Shown here: positions 1 through 8,287 of the stretch, piece by piece
How the letters are laid out: each line of letters begins with the position of its first letter
Numbering within the stretch: the stretch's first letter is position 1
Assembly (NCBI RefSeq): GCF_000263595.1
Contig: NZ_ADES01000001.1
Location: forward strand, 142,623 to 206,622
Source: Gardnerella vaginalis 1500E
GTDB lineage: Bacteria; Actinomycetota; Actinomycetes; Actinomycetales; Bifidobacteriaceae
DNA length: 64,000 bases
Direction: 5' to 3'
Translations under genes and position numbers: made by a program
The notes under the pieces: model-generated
Databases searched by the model: none
What the model was told of the DNA's origin: nothing
The model's input: the letters and a program-made list of their open reading frames with translations, nothing else

Positions 1-2
1 GT

Positions 3-1280
3 AACAAACTTTCGCGAATGTTACTTATTATCGACGAATTCCATGTGCTGTTTGATGGAGACGACGAGAACGTTGAAGAAGCAGTGCGTTTGCTTGAGTT
101 GATTGCAAAACAAGGACGTGCGTACGGTGTACATATTTTGCTGGCGTCTCAAACAACTTCTGGAATTTCTGGCTTGAGAGTAAAAGGTGAATCAATTTTT
201 GCGCAGTTCCCGCTTAGAATGTCGCTAAAAAATACTGTGCAAGAATCGCAAGCTGTTCTTTCGCAACACAACACTGCTGCTGCTGAACTGACGTACCGTG
301 GCGAAGTTATTTTCAACAAGAATTTCGGTCAAGATCCAGAAGGCTCAAATATTAAGGCTGTTGCAGCTTGGGTAGATTCTAATAAGTTTGAAAAAATTCA
401 GCACAATTTGTGGTCTTTGCGCCACGACGAGCCTCCAATGGTATTTATTGGCAGCGATTATGCTTCTTGGGATAGTGCGCAAGTTAAGCAGATTAAACCA
501 CGCACGGACGATATGGTTGAAGCCTGGATTGGTAGACCTATTGCAATTACTAAAAAGCCGTATGTTGTTGAATTAGATACCGACACTAATCAAGGTATTG
601 CAATGGTAGGTACGGGAGATCAAGAAGCGGCATCGGTAATTATTTCAGCAAGCGCAACCGTATTAAAAACGATTGGTAACAATGCGCACTTAGTTGTTCT
701 TTGTGGTCTTAATAAAATTCCTGAGGAGATTTCGCAATTCTTCAATGACGTACGTAACAATGGTATTGACGTTACTTTTGTTCCGCGCAAAGAAGTACCT
801 GAATATTTAGTTTCTACATTCTCACAAGTATTTTCCGATGGTGAAGAACACCCAACTTTGGTTTTGGGATTGGGAATTCAACGAATACCTGGAATGAGTA
901 AAACTATTGTTAAATCTGAGTCGGATCCGGATATTGAGGATTTTAGTCTTGATTTTTCTGAGGATGAGCCGCTAAATACGGGAAACTCTGTGATTGAGAA
1001 GATTTGTCATGAGGGTGGTTTGCAGAAAATATTTTGTATTGGATGGTGGTCTAGTCTTCAAGGTGTTAGTGACACACTTGGCTATTCGCGATCCGGAATT
1101 GGCAAATATTTATTGCTTAAAACGGGCATAGATGATGCACGAGAAATTGCTGGACCGTTAATGAAGTTAACAGAGGATCATCCGCGAGTAACTGTGATTG
1201 ATAAAGGCTCTGAAGAAGGAGCTGTAACGCTTGTGCCATTTTCTACTTTACCTGATGATTTTTGGGAGAATAAAAGATGA
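3..1280 (+). CDS. FtsK/SpoIIIE (EccC-like) secretion ATPase, C-terminal part
   Basis: The reading frame is open to the left edge, so only the C-terminal part (about 425 residues) is visible. It begins at a Walker B strand (LLIIDEF) and continues with a sensor-like ASQTTSG, typical of the FtsK/SpoIIIE ATPases that drive type VII secretion (EccC, EssC). A further ATPase-like domain follows, but its P-loop position reads GTGDQEAAS with no Gly-Lys-Ser, so it looks unable to bind ATP normally. Degenerate distal ATPase domains are common in EccC/EssC and often take part in substrate recognition. It overlaps the next gene by four bases (ATGA), so the two are translationally coupled. A chromosome-partitioning FtsK is less likely because there is no gamma domain at the end and the neighbours look like a secretion locus. 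Confidence 0.8.
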   Translation, partial: NKLSRMLLIIDEFHVLFDGDDENVEEAVRLLELIAKQGRAYGVHILLASQTTSGISGLRVKGESIFAQFPLRMSLKNTVQESQAVLSQHNTAAAELTYRGEVIFNKNFGQDPEGSNIKAVAAWVDSNKFEKIQHNLWSLRHDEPPMVFIGSDYASWDSAQVKQIKPRTDDMVEAWIGRPIAITKKPYVVELDTDTNQGIAMVGTGDQEAASVIISASATVLKTIGNNAHLVVLCGLNKIPEEISQFFNDVRNNGIDVTFVPRKEVPEYLVSTFSQVFSDGEEHPTLVLGLGIQRIPGMSKTIVKSESDPDIEDFSLDFSEDEPLNTGNSVIEKICHEGGLQKIFCIGWWSSLQGVSDTLGYSRSGIGKYLLLKTGIDDAREIAGPLMKLTEDHPRVTVIDKGSEEGAVTLVPFSTLPDDFWENKR

Positions 1281-1855
1281 TAGATATGATGCGTAATGCT
1301 ATAAGTAGAACAAACACTACGGATATGAATCAGCAATATAGTACTTATTTGAATTCGCTGAACCAACTTTTAGCTTTTCCTCAGCGTCAGCAAAAAGAAC
1401 TTAGTAATGCTTCCAGAATTGGTGCTGATGAATTGCATTCTGCAGAATCATATGAACGCGATTTGCAGCAATCTTGGAAAGAAATTGACCGTTTGCAGAG
1501 GGAGCTAAACGACAAAGTTGGAAGACTTTCTCAAGTAACTGGAGTATTCCTTCAAGAGCGTCCTCCTATTGTTCAGCACAATTCTTCTAAAGATTTGATT
1601 GTAGATTTTCGTAGTATGCTTCAGCGCGTGGAATCATTGAATTCTTCTCAATCATGGATTAATGAGCTAAATCGCAAAATTACTGCCGTAAACTATGTTC
1701 GTCCTGCGGCCCCAATTAGAACAATGCCAGTAACTAGCAGTAGTTCGACGCAATCGGATAATACTACACAGAATAAACCTAATACAAAAATGATGATTAT
1801 TGCAGGCATAGCAATAGTTGCTGTAATTGTGGTAATCGCGGTAATAATGTTTTAA
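1277..1855 (+). CDS. Tail-anchored coiled-coil protein of the secretion locus
   Basis: I do not recognise this 192-residue protein. It is mostly hydrophilic and predicted helical, with heptad-like stretches around residues 50-90. A Ser/Thr/Asn-rich spacer follows (about 145-170), and one hydrophobic segment (about 172-192) sits at the very C-terminus. That layout suggests a tail-anchored membrane protein with a cytoplasmic coiled coil. The start overlaps the stop of the upstream ATPase; a second ATG at 1286 is possible. Its position directly after the EccC-like ATPase suggests a membrane partner of it, which is inference from context only. Confidence 0.65.
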   Translation: MIDMMRNAISRTNTTDMNQQYSTYLNSLNQLLAFPQRQQKELSNASRIGADELHSAESYERDLQQSWKEIDRLQRELNDKVGRLSQVTGVFLQERPPIVQHNSSKDLIVDFRSMLQRVESLNSSQSWINELNRKITAVNYVRPAAPIRTMPVTSSSSTQSDNTTQNKPNTKMMIIAGIAIVAVIVVIAVIMF

Positions 1856-1878
1856 ATGATTAGAAGTAAGGATACTGT

Positions 1879-2376
1879 ATGGTACGTCAAGTAAGAATTG
1901 TAAACACTGACAATATGCAAACGCAAAATTTTGCTGATAGATTTTCTTTGCGAACTCCGCAGCAAAAAGATGATCAGTTTAAAGATGCTGACACTGAGGT
2001 AAAAACTTCTGCATGGGAACTTGAGAATAGACATGCTGTTCGTTCTCAGCAAATTTTGGAAGCGGTTCGCAGTCTTGATACAACCACTAACGAAACGTAT
2101 AAACAGCAGATTATTGACCACATTGATGAATTATATAAGCAGCGTTTTGGTGGGCATCTTGTTGCGTTATTTGCAAAGTGCTACATTGGCTACCCCTACG
2201 TTGACCATTACGTTTCAATTGATGGTGCTATTGTTGAGCATTACAAAGACAGTGATACTGTGCCTCCACTATTCCAACCGGCTCGCAGTTTAGCGGCTTC
2301 TCCGCAATACGCTTATATTGAAATTTATTCGGATGGAGAAGTGGTTCCTATTGCTGAAGACGGCACGGAAAGATAA
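1879..2376 (+). CDS. Hypothetical protein of the secretion locus
   Basis: This 165-residue soluble protein was not recognised. The first half is polar and helical. The second half (from about residue 90) is more globular, with aromatic-rich strands such as YPYVDHYVSIDG and YAYIEIYSDGEV. No signal peptide or membrane segment is seen. It lies 23 bases after the tail-anchored protein in the same direction, and a new promoter appears to begin just downstream. It is probably the last gene of the first transcript segment visible here. Confidence 0.6.
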   Translation: MVRQVRIVNTDNMQTQNFADRFSLRTPQQKDDQFKDADTEVKTSAWELENRHAVRSQQILEAVRSLDTTTNETYKQQIIDHIDELYKQRFGGHLVALFAKCYIGYPYVDHYVSIDGAIVEHYKDSDTVPPLFQPARSLAASPQYAYIEIYSDGEVVPIAEDGTER

Positions 2377-2416
2377 TGAATTTCATAAAAAATAGTTAAT
2401 CGAATGAGGTAGAACT

Positions 2417-2425
2417 TGCTATAAT
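2417..2425 (+). promoter_or_regulatory. Extended -10 promoter before the 585-residue membrane protein
   Basis: TGC-TATAAT forms a perfect extended -10 element in the 106-base gap between two genes of the locus. The -35 region (about 2396-2401, TTAATC) is weak, as is usual for extended -10 promoters. It would give the downstream half of the locus its own transcription start. Confidence 0.55.
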
Positions 2426-2482
2426 TTATAACATTGTTGCTATTTCGCGGCAGTGAATTGCCTTTTAAGAGAGGGAGACGAC

Positions 2483-4240
2483 ATGGAGGAAACTGTAGAT
2501 CCTCGTGCGCTACAAAAGTATTTGGATAATATAACTTCATCTATTTACCAAGTTGACAGCAAAGTTAATCTTGTTAGCGGAGAAGTAAGTCGAGTTGGTA
2601 AAGATCTTAATGAAACACATTCTGAGTTAAAAAAGCTAAGCCAAGCCTTCTACGAATATGTTGATGCAGCTAAACGAGCTGCCAATGCTCAACGTGCAGA
2701 AACTAAGTTGGGTAATCTTAAAAGTGAGCTTGATCGACAGTACGGTCATTACGATAAAGTTCGTCGTACTTCGATTGGTGTTTTGCAAGCCTTTGATGTT
2801 GCTAACGTAAGTGACGCGGTTGTTTCTCACGTTTCAGAAGAATTGATGATTCAAAGTCCTCGATATTGGCTTGCTCCTGCGCTTGTTGCAGTCGCTGCTT
2901 GGAGTCGTAATGATAAAGAGATTGTAGAAAAGTCAGTTGAAGAAGCATTTAATAGAAACTCTGCAAAGACATCGTTGTTCTTCGCGCTAGTTTTGCGTCG
3001 TATGGGAAGAAACGAATCTGCGTTGCGTTGGCTTAGGCACTATTTGCAAAGCTGTGATTCTAAGGCGCTTACTCGTGAGTTTGCAGTAATTCTTGAAGCT
3101 GCAGCACAGGGTGCGTTTGGTAAAAATGGCGCGCAAATGCTTTCTGCGCAAATTAAAAAATGGAATGACGAACTGCGCTTAGACGACGATATTGTAAAAT
3201 TGCAGGTGCAGGAATGGGTGCAGGAGCTCGAAAACAATCGCTCAATGTTGGCTCCTAACGAGTATAAGGAACTGCGTGATTGTTGCCCAGATTTCCATAA
3301 GTTGGTGGATATGCTTGAGGCTGCAACTTCTCTTGGCAACACGAGGGATAAGTATAAAGCTATAAAAGATGACACCACTACTACTCTTCAAGCATCTGCA
3401 GATATGCTTGATGATTTACTTGAGCAGTTGGTTACAGAATACGATGACGAAGAGTTGCCGTTAAGACGAGAAGTAGCTTATAACGAGGCTATTGTTGAAA
3501 CTGATGGCGATATGGAAAAGGCTGAAAAGAAGGCAGATCAGTACAAGCGAGCTTTGGAAGAAACGGTTGATGCTGTTACTTTGCAAACTCGAACTGCAAT
3601 CTCTCCTGATTTGATGGGTGTTTCTGTACAAACTCAGAAGGTTTCTACTGGCGCAGGTCAAAAAGATTTCTTAGCAGCTTTGAATGAGTATACAAAGAAT
3701 TATCGTTCTAAAACGGTTACTTCGGTGCGAATTGTTCTTGATAAGAAACATTCAAAATTAGCTGAACAATATAATTTTGTTGGTTATACTGGTGAAACTA
3801 GAGAAAATGAAAATGTTGCTTTTAACAATCTTCATCACGCCTGGGATGAAACTTTTGACGAATATATAAAAAAGTTGCAGTTCAATAATGATGAACTTAT
3901 TAAGCCTATTATATTTTCTGTTATTGGTGTCGTTATTCTTTTCATCTTGCACCTTGCAGCTTTTGCATTTTTCGTTGCTTTTGCATGTGTAGCCGGTATA
4001 GCTATTTGGGCTAGTAACAAAAAGAAGAAGGCAGATGAGGCTGTTGCGGAAGCCTTGAAGAGTAAAGAAGAAGCTTTTAAAATTTCAAGGCTTCATTTAG
4101 CAGCTGCTCGTGCCGCTTTCGTTGACATTCAATTCGAATATCAGGAACTTAATAAAGATGAAGAAGGATTAAGGAATTTGATTGAAACTTGGCCTACTGC
4201 AGAACCTTCATCAAACGAATCTCAAGAGGAAGAGAAATAA
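2483..4240 (+). CDS. Large coiled-coil protein with a C-terminal membrane hairpin
   Basis: I chose the ATG at 2483 because GAGAGGGAG lies just upstream; an in-frame ATG at 2453 has no ribosome site. The product is 585 residues with no recognised family. A coiled coil covers roughly residues 10-75, and a long helical, solenoid-like middle follows. Two adjacent hydrophobic segments at about 472-510 look like a membrane hairpin, then comes a charged coiled-coil tail of about 70 residues. Most of the protein would sit in the cytoplasm. In this context it could be a structural or adaptor component of the secretion apparatus; none of the classical ESX proteins (EccB, EccD, EccE, EsaA) is an obvious match. 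Confidence 0.65.
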   Translation: MEETVDPRALQKYLDNITSSIYQVDSKVNLVSGEVSRVGKDLNETHSELKKLSQAFYEYVDAAKRAANAQRAETKLGNLKSELDRQYGHYDKVRRTSIGVLQAFDVANVSDAVVSHVSEELMIQSPRYWLAPALVAVAAWSRNDKEIVEKSVEEAFNRNSAKTSLFFALVLRRMGRNESALRWLRHYLQSCDSKALTREFAVILEAAAQGAFGKNGAQMLSAQIKKWNDELRLDDDIVKLQVQEWVQELENNRSMLAPNEYKELRDCCPDFHKLVDMLEAATSLGNTRDKYKAIKDDTTTTLQASADMLDDLLEQLVTEYDDEELPLRREVAYNEAIVETDGDMEKAEKKADQYKRALEETVDAVTLQTRTAISPDLMGVSVQTQKVSTGAGQKDFLAALNEYTKNYRSKTVTSVRIVLDKKHSKLAEQYNFVGYTGETRENENVAFNNLHHAWDETFDEYIKKLQFNNDELIKPIIFSVIGVVILFILHLAAFAFFVAFACVAGIAIWASNKKKKADEAVAEALKSKEEAFKISRLHLAAARAAFVDIQFEYQELNKDEEGLRNLIETWPTAEPSSNESQEEEK

Positions 4241-4242
4241 CG

Positions 4243-5427
4243 ATGGACAACACTAATCTTAACAATTACCAGCACGGCCAACCATCTCAAGAACAAGGTG
4301 GGCAGCAAGATAACAGCGCACAGCAGGGTAATAATGTTCAGCCAAATAGCGGTGCTCAACAAGTGAATAATAATCAAGGATATGATGCAAATAATGCGCA
4401 ATCTGTAGCGGATAATGCTAATTATTATTCTCAATCAACGCAGTCTCAATCGCCGTATCCTAATCAGTCTACTTACTCTAATGGCGCGTATGATTATTCG
4501 TATAATTATTCAGCTACTAATCAATATGGTAATGTGCAGGATAATCAAGGCTATCCTTCGCAACAGTCTTACGGAGCGCAGTATGATAATTCGCAAGCTG
4601 GATATTCGCAATATAGTACTGATAATTCTGGGTATGGTTCTACGTATGGTTCCTCAAATGAATCTTCGTACGGATCTACTAATTCTAATTATTATGTAAA
4701 TAATTCGCAGTCTACTTACGGTTCTGCTTCCAATTACGGTTCGTATTCTACGTATGATGCTCCTAATCAGATGAGCGCTTCTGATCAACAGGGTGCTTCT
4801 TCTCAGAATCCTGCCGGTGTAGAAACTGGTGCTCCTAATCGGGATAACGCGCCAGTTCAAGAAAATGTTGCGGATAAGTCTTCAGGTCCGAAGCATGCAG
4901 AATCTAAGTCAGAAGAACCTAAGAGTGCGGAAGATAATACTGTTGCAAGTGAATCTGCAACGAGTGTGTTTGACGCAAGTACTCCTGTAGCAAGCCAGTC
5001 TTCGTACGCCGTGTCAAATACAGCAGTTAGTCCTGATTTAGCAGCTTCGAATAACATGACTTCTAGCACTACTACTTATGAGCAATACGGTACTCAATAT
5101 GCTTCTTCTGTTAATTCTCCTGTGAATGGCGGAATGCAGGGAATGAGCAATACAATGCCGGGTGCTCCTATGAACGGTGGTATGCAGGGAGCGCAGGGTG
5201 GTATGCCAGGAATGAACAATATGGTTCAGCGTCCAGGTGCTCGTAGGCGTCCACGTTTTGTTCCTAAACCAAAACGTGAAGAAGACGCATCATTTGTTGA
5301 ACGCAGGAATCTTCTTACCGCAACCGCCTCTAGTGCAAAACACCAGATAACTCGTGAACGAAAAATAGCTGGCAACTTGCCTGATTGGGATCCGTTGCCA
5401 CCTAGCGAAATCCTAATTACTCGATGA
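4243..5427 (+). CDS. Q/N/S/Y-rich disordered protein of the secretion locus
   Basis: The start at 4243 follows GAGGAAGAG at good spacing and comes just after the stop of the previous gene; the open frame upstream to 4189 has no ribosome site. Residues 1-190 are almost entirely Gln, Asn, Ser, Tyr, Gly and Ala, with irregular SYGST/NYGSY-like repeats. A Ser/Glu/Thr-rich stretch comes next, then a Gly/Met/Asn-rich stretch (GMQG/GAPMNGGMQG). The last 65 residues are different: basic (GARRRPRFVPKPKR), then ordinary-looking sequence ending in DWDPLPPSEILITR. There is no signal peptide. The composition resembles prion-like, phase-separating proteins, and the C-terminal tail probably carries the specific function. 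Unrecognised otherwise. Confidence 0.6.
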   Translation: MDNTNLNNYQHGQPSQEQGGQQDNSAQQGNNVQPNSGAQQVNNNQGYDANNAQSVADNANYYSQSTQSQSPYPNQSTYSNGAYDYSYNYSATNQYGNVQDNQGYPSQQSYGAQYDNSQAGYSQYSTDNSGYGSTYGSSNESSYGSTNSNYYVNNSQSTYGSASNYGSYSTYDAPNQMSASDQQGASSQNPAGVETGAPNRDNAPVQENVADKSSGPKHAESKSEEPKSAEDNTVASESATSVFDASTPVASQSSYAVSNTAVSPDLAASNNMTSSTTTYEQYGTQYASSVNSPVNGGMQGMSNTMPGAPMNGGMQGAQGGMPGMNNMVQRPGARRRPRFVPKPKREEDASFVERRNLLTATASSAKHQITRERKIAGNLPDWDPLPPSEILITR

Positions 5428-5442
5428 AAATAGAGGTAAATA

Positions 5443-6054
5443 ATGTCTGAAGATGTTTATTCTGCTTGGGTGAATAGGTTAAGTGCTTTTGCTGATGATC
5501 CAAATACTTCGTTAGTCGGATTGCCGGAGATTACGGTTGATACTTTCCCATCATCAACATTTGAGCGTTTGATGAAGCATATTAATAGAGCAGAAAATAA
5601 AGTTATGGAGCGCTGGGATACAGAATTATCCAGAGGTATACAGAATGCTTCTGACGCGCATGAGCTTTCCAACGCAATATTGCATTCTCGCAAATTGTTG
5701 GCGCGAAGAATAGCTCTAGATAATCATCCTAGTTTGCCGGAAGTTTTACGTTCTAATCTCATGAAAAACGCAACTGCTGATATTAATAATCTGCAAAAAG
5801 ACTTGGAGAAAAATGTTAGCAAAAGTACGGATTCTTGGGGTGTAAATTCGAGCGATCAACTTTTGGAAATAGTGAGAACTTCTCCTCTTACTGCAGTGCT
5901 TAACGAAAATTATCAAAATAATGATGCTATTATGCAAGTAATCAATCAAGCGGAGAATTATTCTCAACAACCAGATTCTTCTGAAGAAGATAATAACGCA
6001 AACAATGGCGGTTTGAAAGGTTTCTTTGGCTGGTTGTTTGGTAGTTCAAGGTAG
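5443..6054 (+). CDS. Hypothetical helical protein of the secretion locus
   Basis: A 203-residue protein preceded by a GAGG ribosome site 15 bases after the upstream stop. It is predicted mostly helical. An Asn/Asp/Glu-rich spacer follows, and the protein ends in a short aromatic amphipathic tail (GFFGWLFGSSR), which might touch the membrane. There is no signal peptide and I recognise no family. It sits five bases before the AAA+ ATPase gene and is almost certainly co-translated with it, so the two products may act together. Confidence 0.6.
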   Translation: MSEDVYSAWVNRLSAFADDPNTSLVGLPEITVDTFPSSTFERLMKHINRAENKVMERWDTELSRGIQNASDAHELSNAILHSRKLLARRIALDNHPSLPEVLRSNLMKNATADINNLQKDLEKNVSKSTDSWGVNSSDQLLEIVRTSPLTAVLNENYQNNDAIMQVINQAENYSQQPDSSEEDNNANNGGLKGFFGWLFGSSR

Positions 6055-6059
6055 GTTAT

Positions 6060-7613
6060 ATGCCAAATTATGCTGGAACGAGGAAAATTGTTGAGCAATT
6101 TTTGAAAGCTCGCGTCCCTCTAATTGTTATTAACTCAGTAGAACCAAGTCGCGTTGCTGAGTTGCTTAGCGATATTGCTAGTGAGTTGCGCTCGCTGCCA
6201 TTCTTTGAGTTTTCTGCAACTGAAGGTTTGGTCGAATTGTTGTCTAGAAAGCAAATGTCTGACGATTATTCGCTGGTAGGAGCTTTAGATACTGCAAAGC
6301 AAACATTTAAGACTCGCCAGAATGTGAATTATATTTTCAGCGATCTTGATGGTATTGAAAGTGATACAACAACAGCTCGTCATTTTGCGCAAATGGTTCG
6401 TCTTGCAGAGCCTCACCAAGGTTCGATGATTTTGATTGTTGACAAGCCTGTTTGGAGCGGATTGTCGCGACTTGGCATGACAACTTCACTAGATTTGCCA
6501 GATATTGATGAATTGTACGATGTGCTGTCGGAAACTATTGAGACTAATCGTATGAACGTGCGCATTGACTGGCAGCATGATGAAATTCGTAGAGCTGCAG
6601 AAATTTTGCTCGGTGTTACCGAAGCAGAAGCGGTTAATGTGCTTGCAACGCTTATTGCTAAAGGGTTTATTACCAACGAAGACATTCCTGAATTGTCTAA
6701 ATTCAAGGATCGTATTTTTGGCAATATGACAGGTATTGAGCGCATTAAGTTGCAAGATGATTATCAAGTTGGCGGCCTTTCCAACCTTAAGTCTTGGCTT
6801 AAAAAACGCGAAGCGCTTATTAAATCAGATTTGACTAATTCTCCGCTGCACCCGCCTAAAGGTGTACTGCTTTGTGGTGTTCCTGGCTGCGGTAAATCAC
6901 TTTCTGCTAAGGCAATAGCACATGAGTGGGAGTTGCCATTGTACAGGCTTGATATGGGTTCTGTGCTAGGCATGTATGTTGGAGAATCAGAGTCTAATCT
7001 TCGCGAAGCTTTGGCTGCTGCAGATCGAGTTGCGCCATGCGTATTGTGGATTGACGAGATTGAAAAAGGTCTTTCCGGTTCAAATGGTGACAGTGGTGGC
7101 GGAGTGGCTAAGCGATTAGTTGGCCAGTTCCTATTCTGGCTGCAAGAGTCTACGTCTAAAGTATTCCTTGTTGCTACAGCTAATGACGTTTCGTCTTTGC
7201 CTCCTGAATTACTTCGTAAAGGTAGATTCGATGAAATATTCTTCGTTGATTTGCCGACGGAAGATGAGCGTGCGGAGATTCTTCGCCTTTGCTTTACGAA
7301 ATATGCAAAAGTATGCCCAGATCCTTCTTTGATTAACGAATTGGTGGAGCTTTCGGATGGTTTTGCAGGTTCGGATATTGATGCTGTTGTGCACGATATT
7401 GCTTCTGACATGTTTGCAAATCATTCCGTTATGCTTCCTGACGAAGGCTACATAATTGACGTGTTTAAGAACGTTGTTCCATTTTCTAAGTCCAATCCTG
7501 AAGAAGTTGCTGCTATTCGCGACTGGGGCAATAATCGTGCAGTGCCGGCTGGTGAAAAACGACAGGATATTCAGCAGCAAACTGTTTCTACTGGTCGCAG
7601 AGTTATTATGTAA
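6060..7613 (+). CDS. AAA+ ATPase, Ycf46-like, of the secretion locus
   Basis: The product is 517 residues. Residues 1-200 form a RecA/AAA-like N-terminal domain of the Ycf46 kind, without a P-loop. The C-terminal AAA+ module has Walker A GVPGCGKS (about 272-279), Walker B CVLWIDEIEKG (about 325-335), a sensor-1 Asn in VATAND, and the arginine-finger strand RKGRFDEIF. It should act as a hexameric ATPase that remodels or unfolds proteins. Mycobacterial ESX loci also encode an AAA+ chaperone (EccA), but that one has a TPR N-terminus, so this is an analogue rather than an obvious orthologue. The neighbouring helical and toxin genes are its likely clients by context. Confidence 0.8.
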   Translation: MPNYAGTRKIVEQFLKARVPLIVINSVEPSRVAELLSDIASELRSLPFFEFSATEGLVELLSRKQMSDDYSLVGALDTAKQTFKTRQNVNYIFSDLDGIESDTTTARHFAQMVRLAEPHQGSMILIVDKPVWSGLSRLGMTTSLDLPDIDELYDVLSETIETNRMNVRIDWQHDEIRRAAEILLGVTEAEAVNVLATLIAKGFITNEDIPELSKFKDRIFGNMTGIERIKLQDDYQVGGLSNLKSWLKKREALIKSDLTNSPLHPPKGVLLCGVPGCGKSLSAKAIAHEWELPLYRLDMGSVLGMYVGESESNLREALAAADRVAPCVLWIDEIEKGLSGSNGDSGGGVAKRLVGQFLFWLQESTSKVFLVATANDVSSLPPELLRKGRFDEIFFVDLPTEDERAEILRLCFTKYAKVCPDPSLINELVELSDGFAGSDIDAVVHDIASDMFANHSVMLPDEGYIIDVFKNVVPFSKSNPEEVAAIRDWGNNRAVPAGEKRQDIQQQTVSTGRRVIM

Positions 7614-7673
7614 ATTGGTTTATAAAATTGGAAAAAATTTTAATTTCAACAATTTTAGGAAAAAGGAGCAGTT

Positions 7674-7934
7674 ATGTCTCAGTTAAGTCAGCTTAAGCAG
7701 CAGATTGAAGCAATTGGCAATGCGGCTCAAAAAGCTGGTAGCGGTTTGGAAAGTTTTTCATCAAACTTTAGAAGCCAAATACAAAGCGTGCAGTCCACTA
7801 TGGGAGGTTCTGCGCAAGGCAAAGATCAGAAGATTATTAGCGATCTTCAAAGTGCGTCTTCTGCAGTAACGCGTGCGGCGCAAGCTTTGCAAACTGCTGC
7901 TCGAACAGCTAAGAGTTACGGCTCTTCACTGTAA
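7674..7934 (+). CDS. Small helical WXG100/Lap-like protein
   Basis: An 86-residue protein with a strong AAAAAGGAG ribosome site. It looks like two amphipathic helices joined by a Gly/Ser turn (STMGGSAQGKD, about residues 42-52). That is the size and hairpin shape of WXG100/Esx proteins, but there is no Trp and no WxG. It is followed by another small helical protein and then by a toxin with a helical N-terminus. The position matches the small Lap/WXG-like partners that accompany LXG toxins in firmicutes. It may be secreted or may guide the toxin to the apparatus; this is inference from size and order. Confidence 0.6.
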   Translation: MSQLSQLKQQIEAIGNAAQKAGSGLESFSSNFRSQIQSVQSTMGGSAQGKDQKIISDLQSASSAVTRAAQALQTAARTAKSYGSSL

Positions 7935-7975
7935 TTCCTGTTGCTGTTAAAGTTTCAATACTAGCTTTTACTACA

Positions 7976-8284
7976 ATGTCGGCTCAAAAAGATTCTGCTA
8001 AATTGCAAGAAGCTAAATCGAAGCTTTCGGCTTCGTTATCGGCTATGAATACTCTTTCCCAGTTTTCTCGATTGCGCAGCCAAATAGATTCGGTAATAAG
8101 TGGCACTAACCAATCTGGAAAGTACCGCGAAATAATAGGGAATATCGAAGAGGTTGCTAACGCGCAAAGAACAGTTTGCAATTCAATCCAAAGCAATATT
8201 AAAGAAACCGATATGGCTATACAACGAGCTTTGGAACGAGAACGCGAAGAAGAGAAAGCACGGCGTCAAAAAGAGCGCAGGTAG
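7976..8284 (+). CDS. Second small helical partner protein
   Basis: This 102-residue, helix-rich protein has a hydrophobic heptad pattern in its first 80 residues and a very charged tail (EREREEEKARRQKERR). No membrane segment or signal is seen. There is no convincing ribosome site before the ATG at 7976, 41 bases after the previous stop. The gene ends three bases before the toxin gene. It is most simply read as a second Lap-like partner or chaperone of the toxin. I do not recognise a family. Confidence 0.55.
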   Translation: MSAQKDSAKLQEAKSKLSASLSAMNTLSQFSRLRSQIDSVISGTNQSGKYREIIGNIEEVANAQRTVCNSIQSNIKETDMAIQRALEREREEEKARRQKERR

Positions 8285-8287
8285 TCT

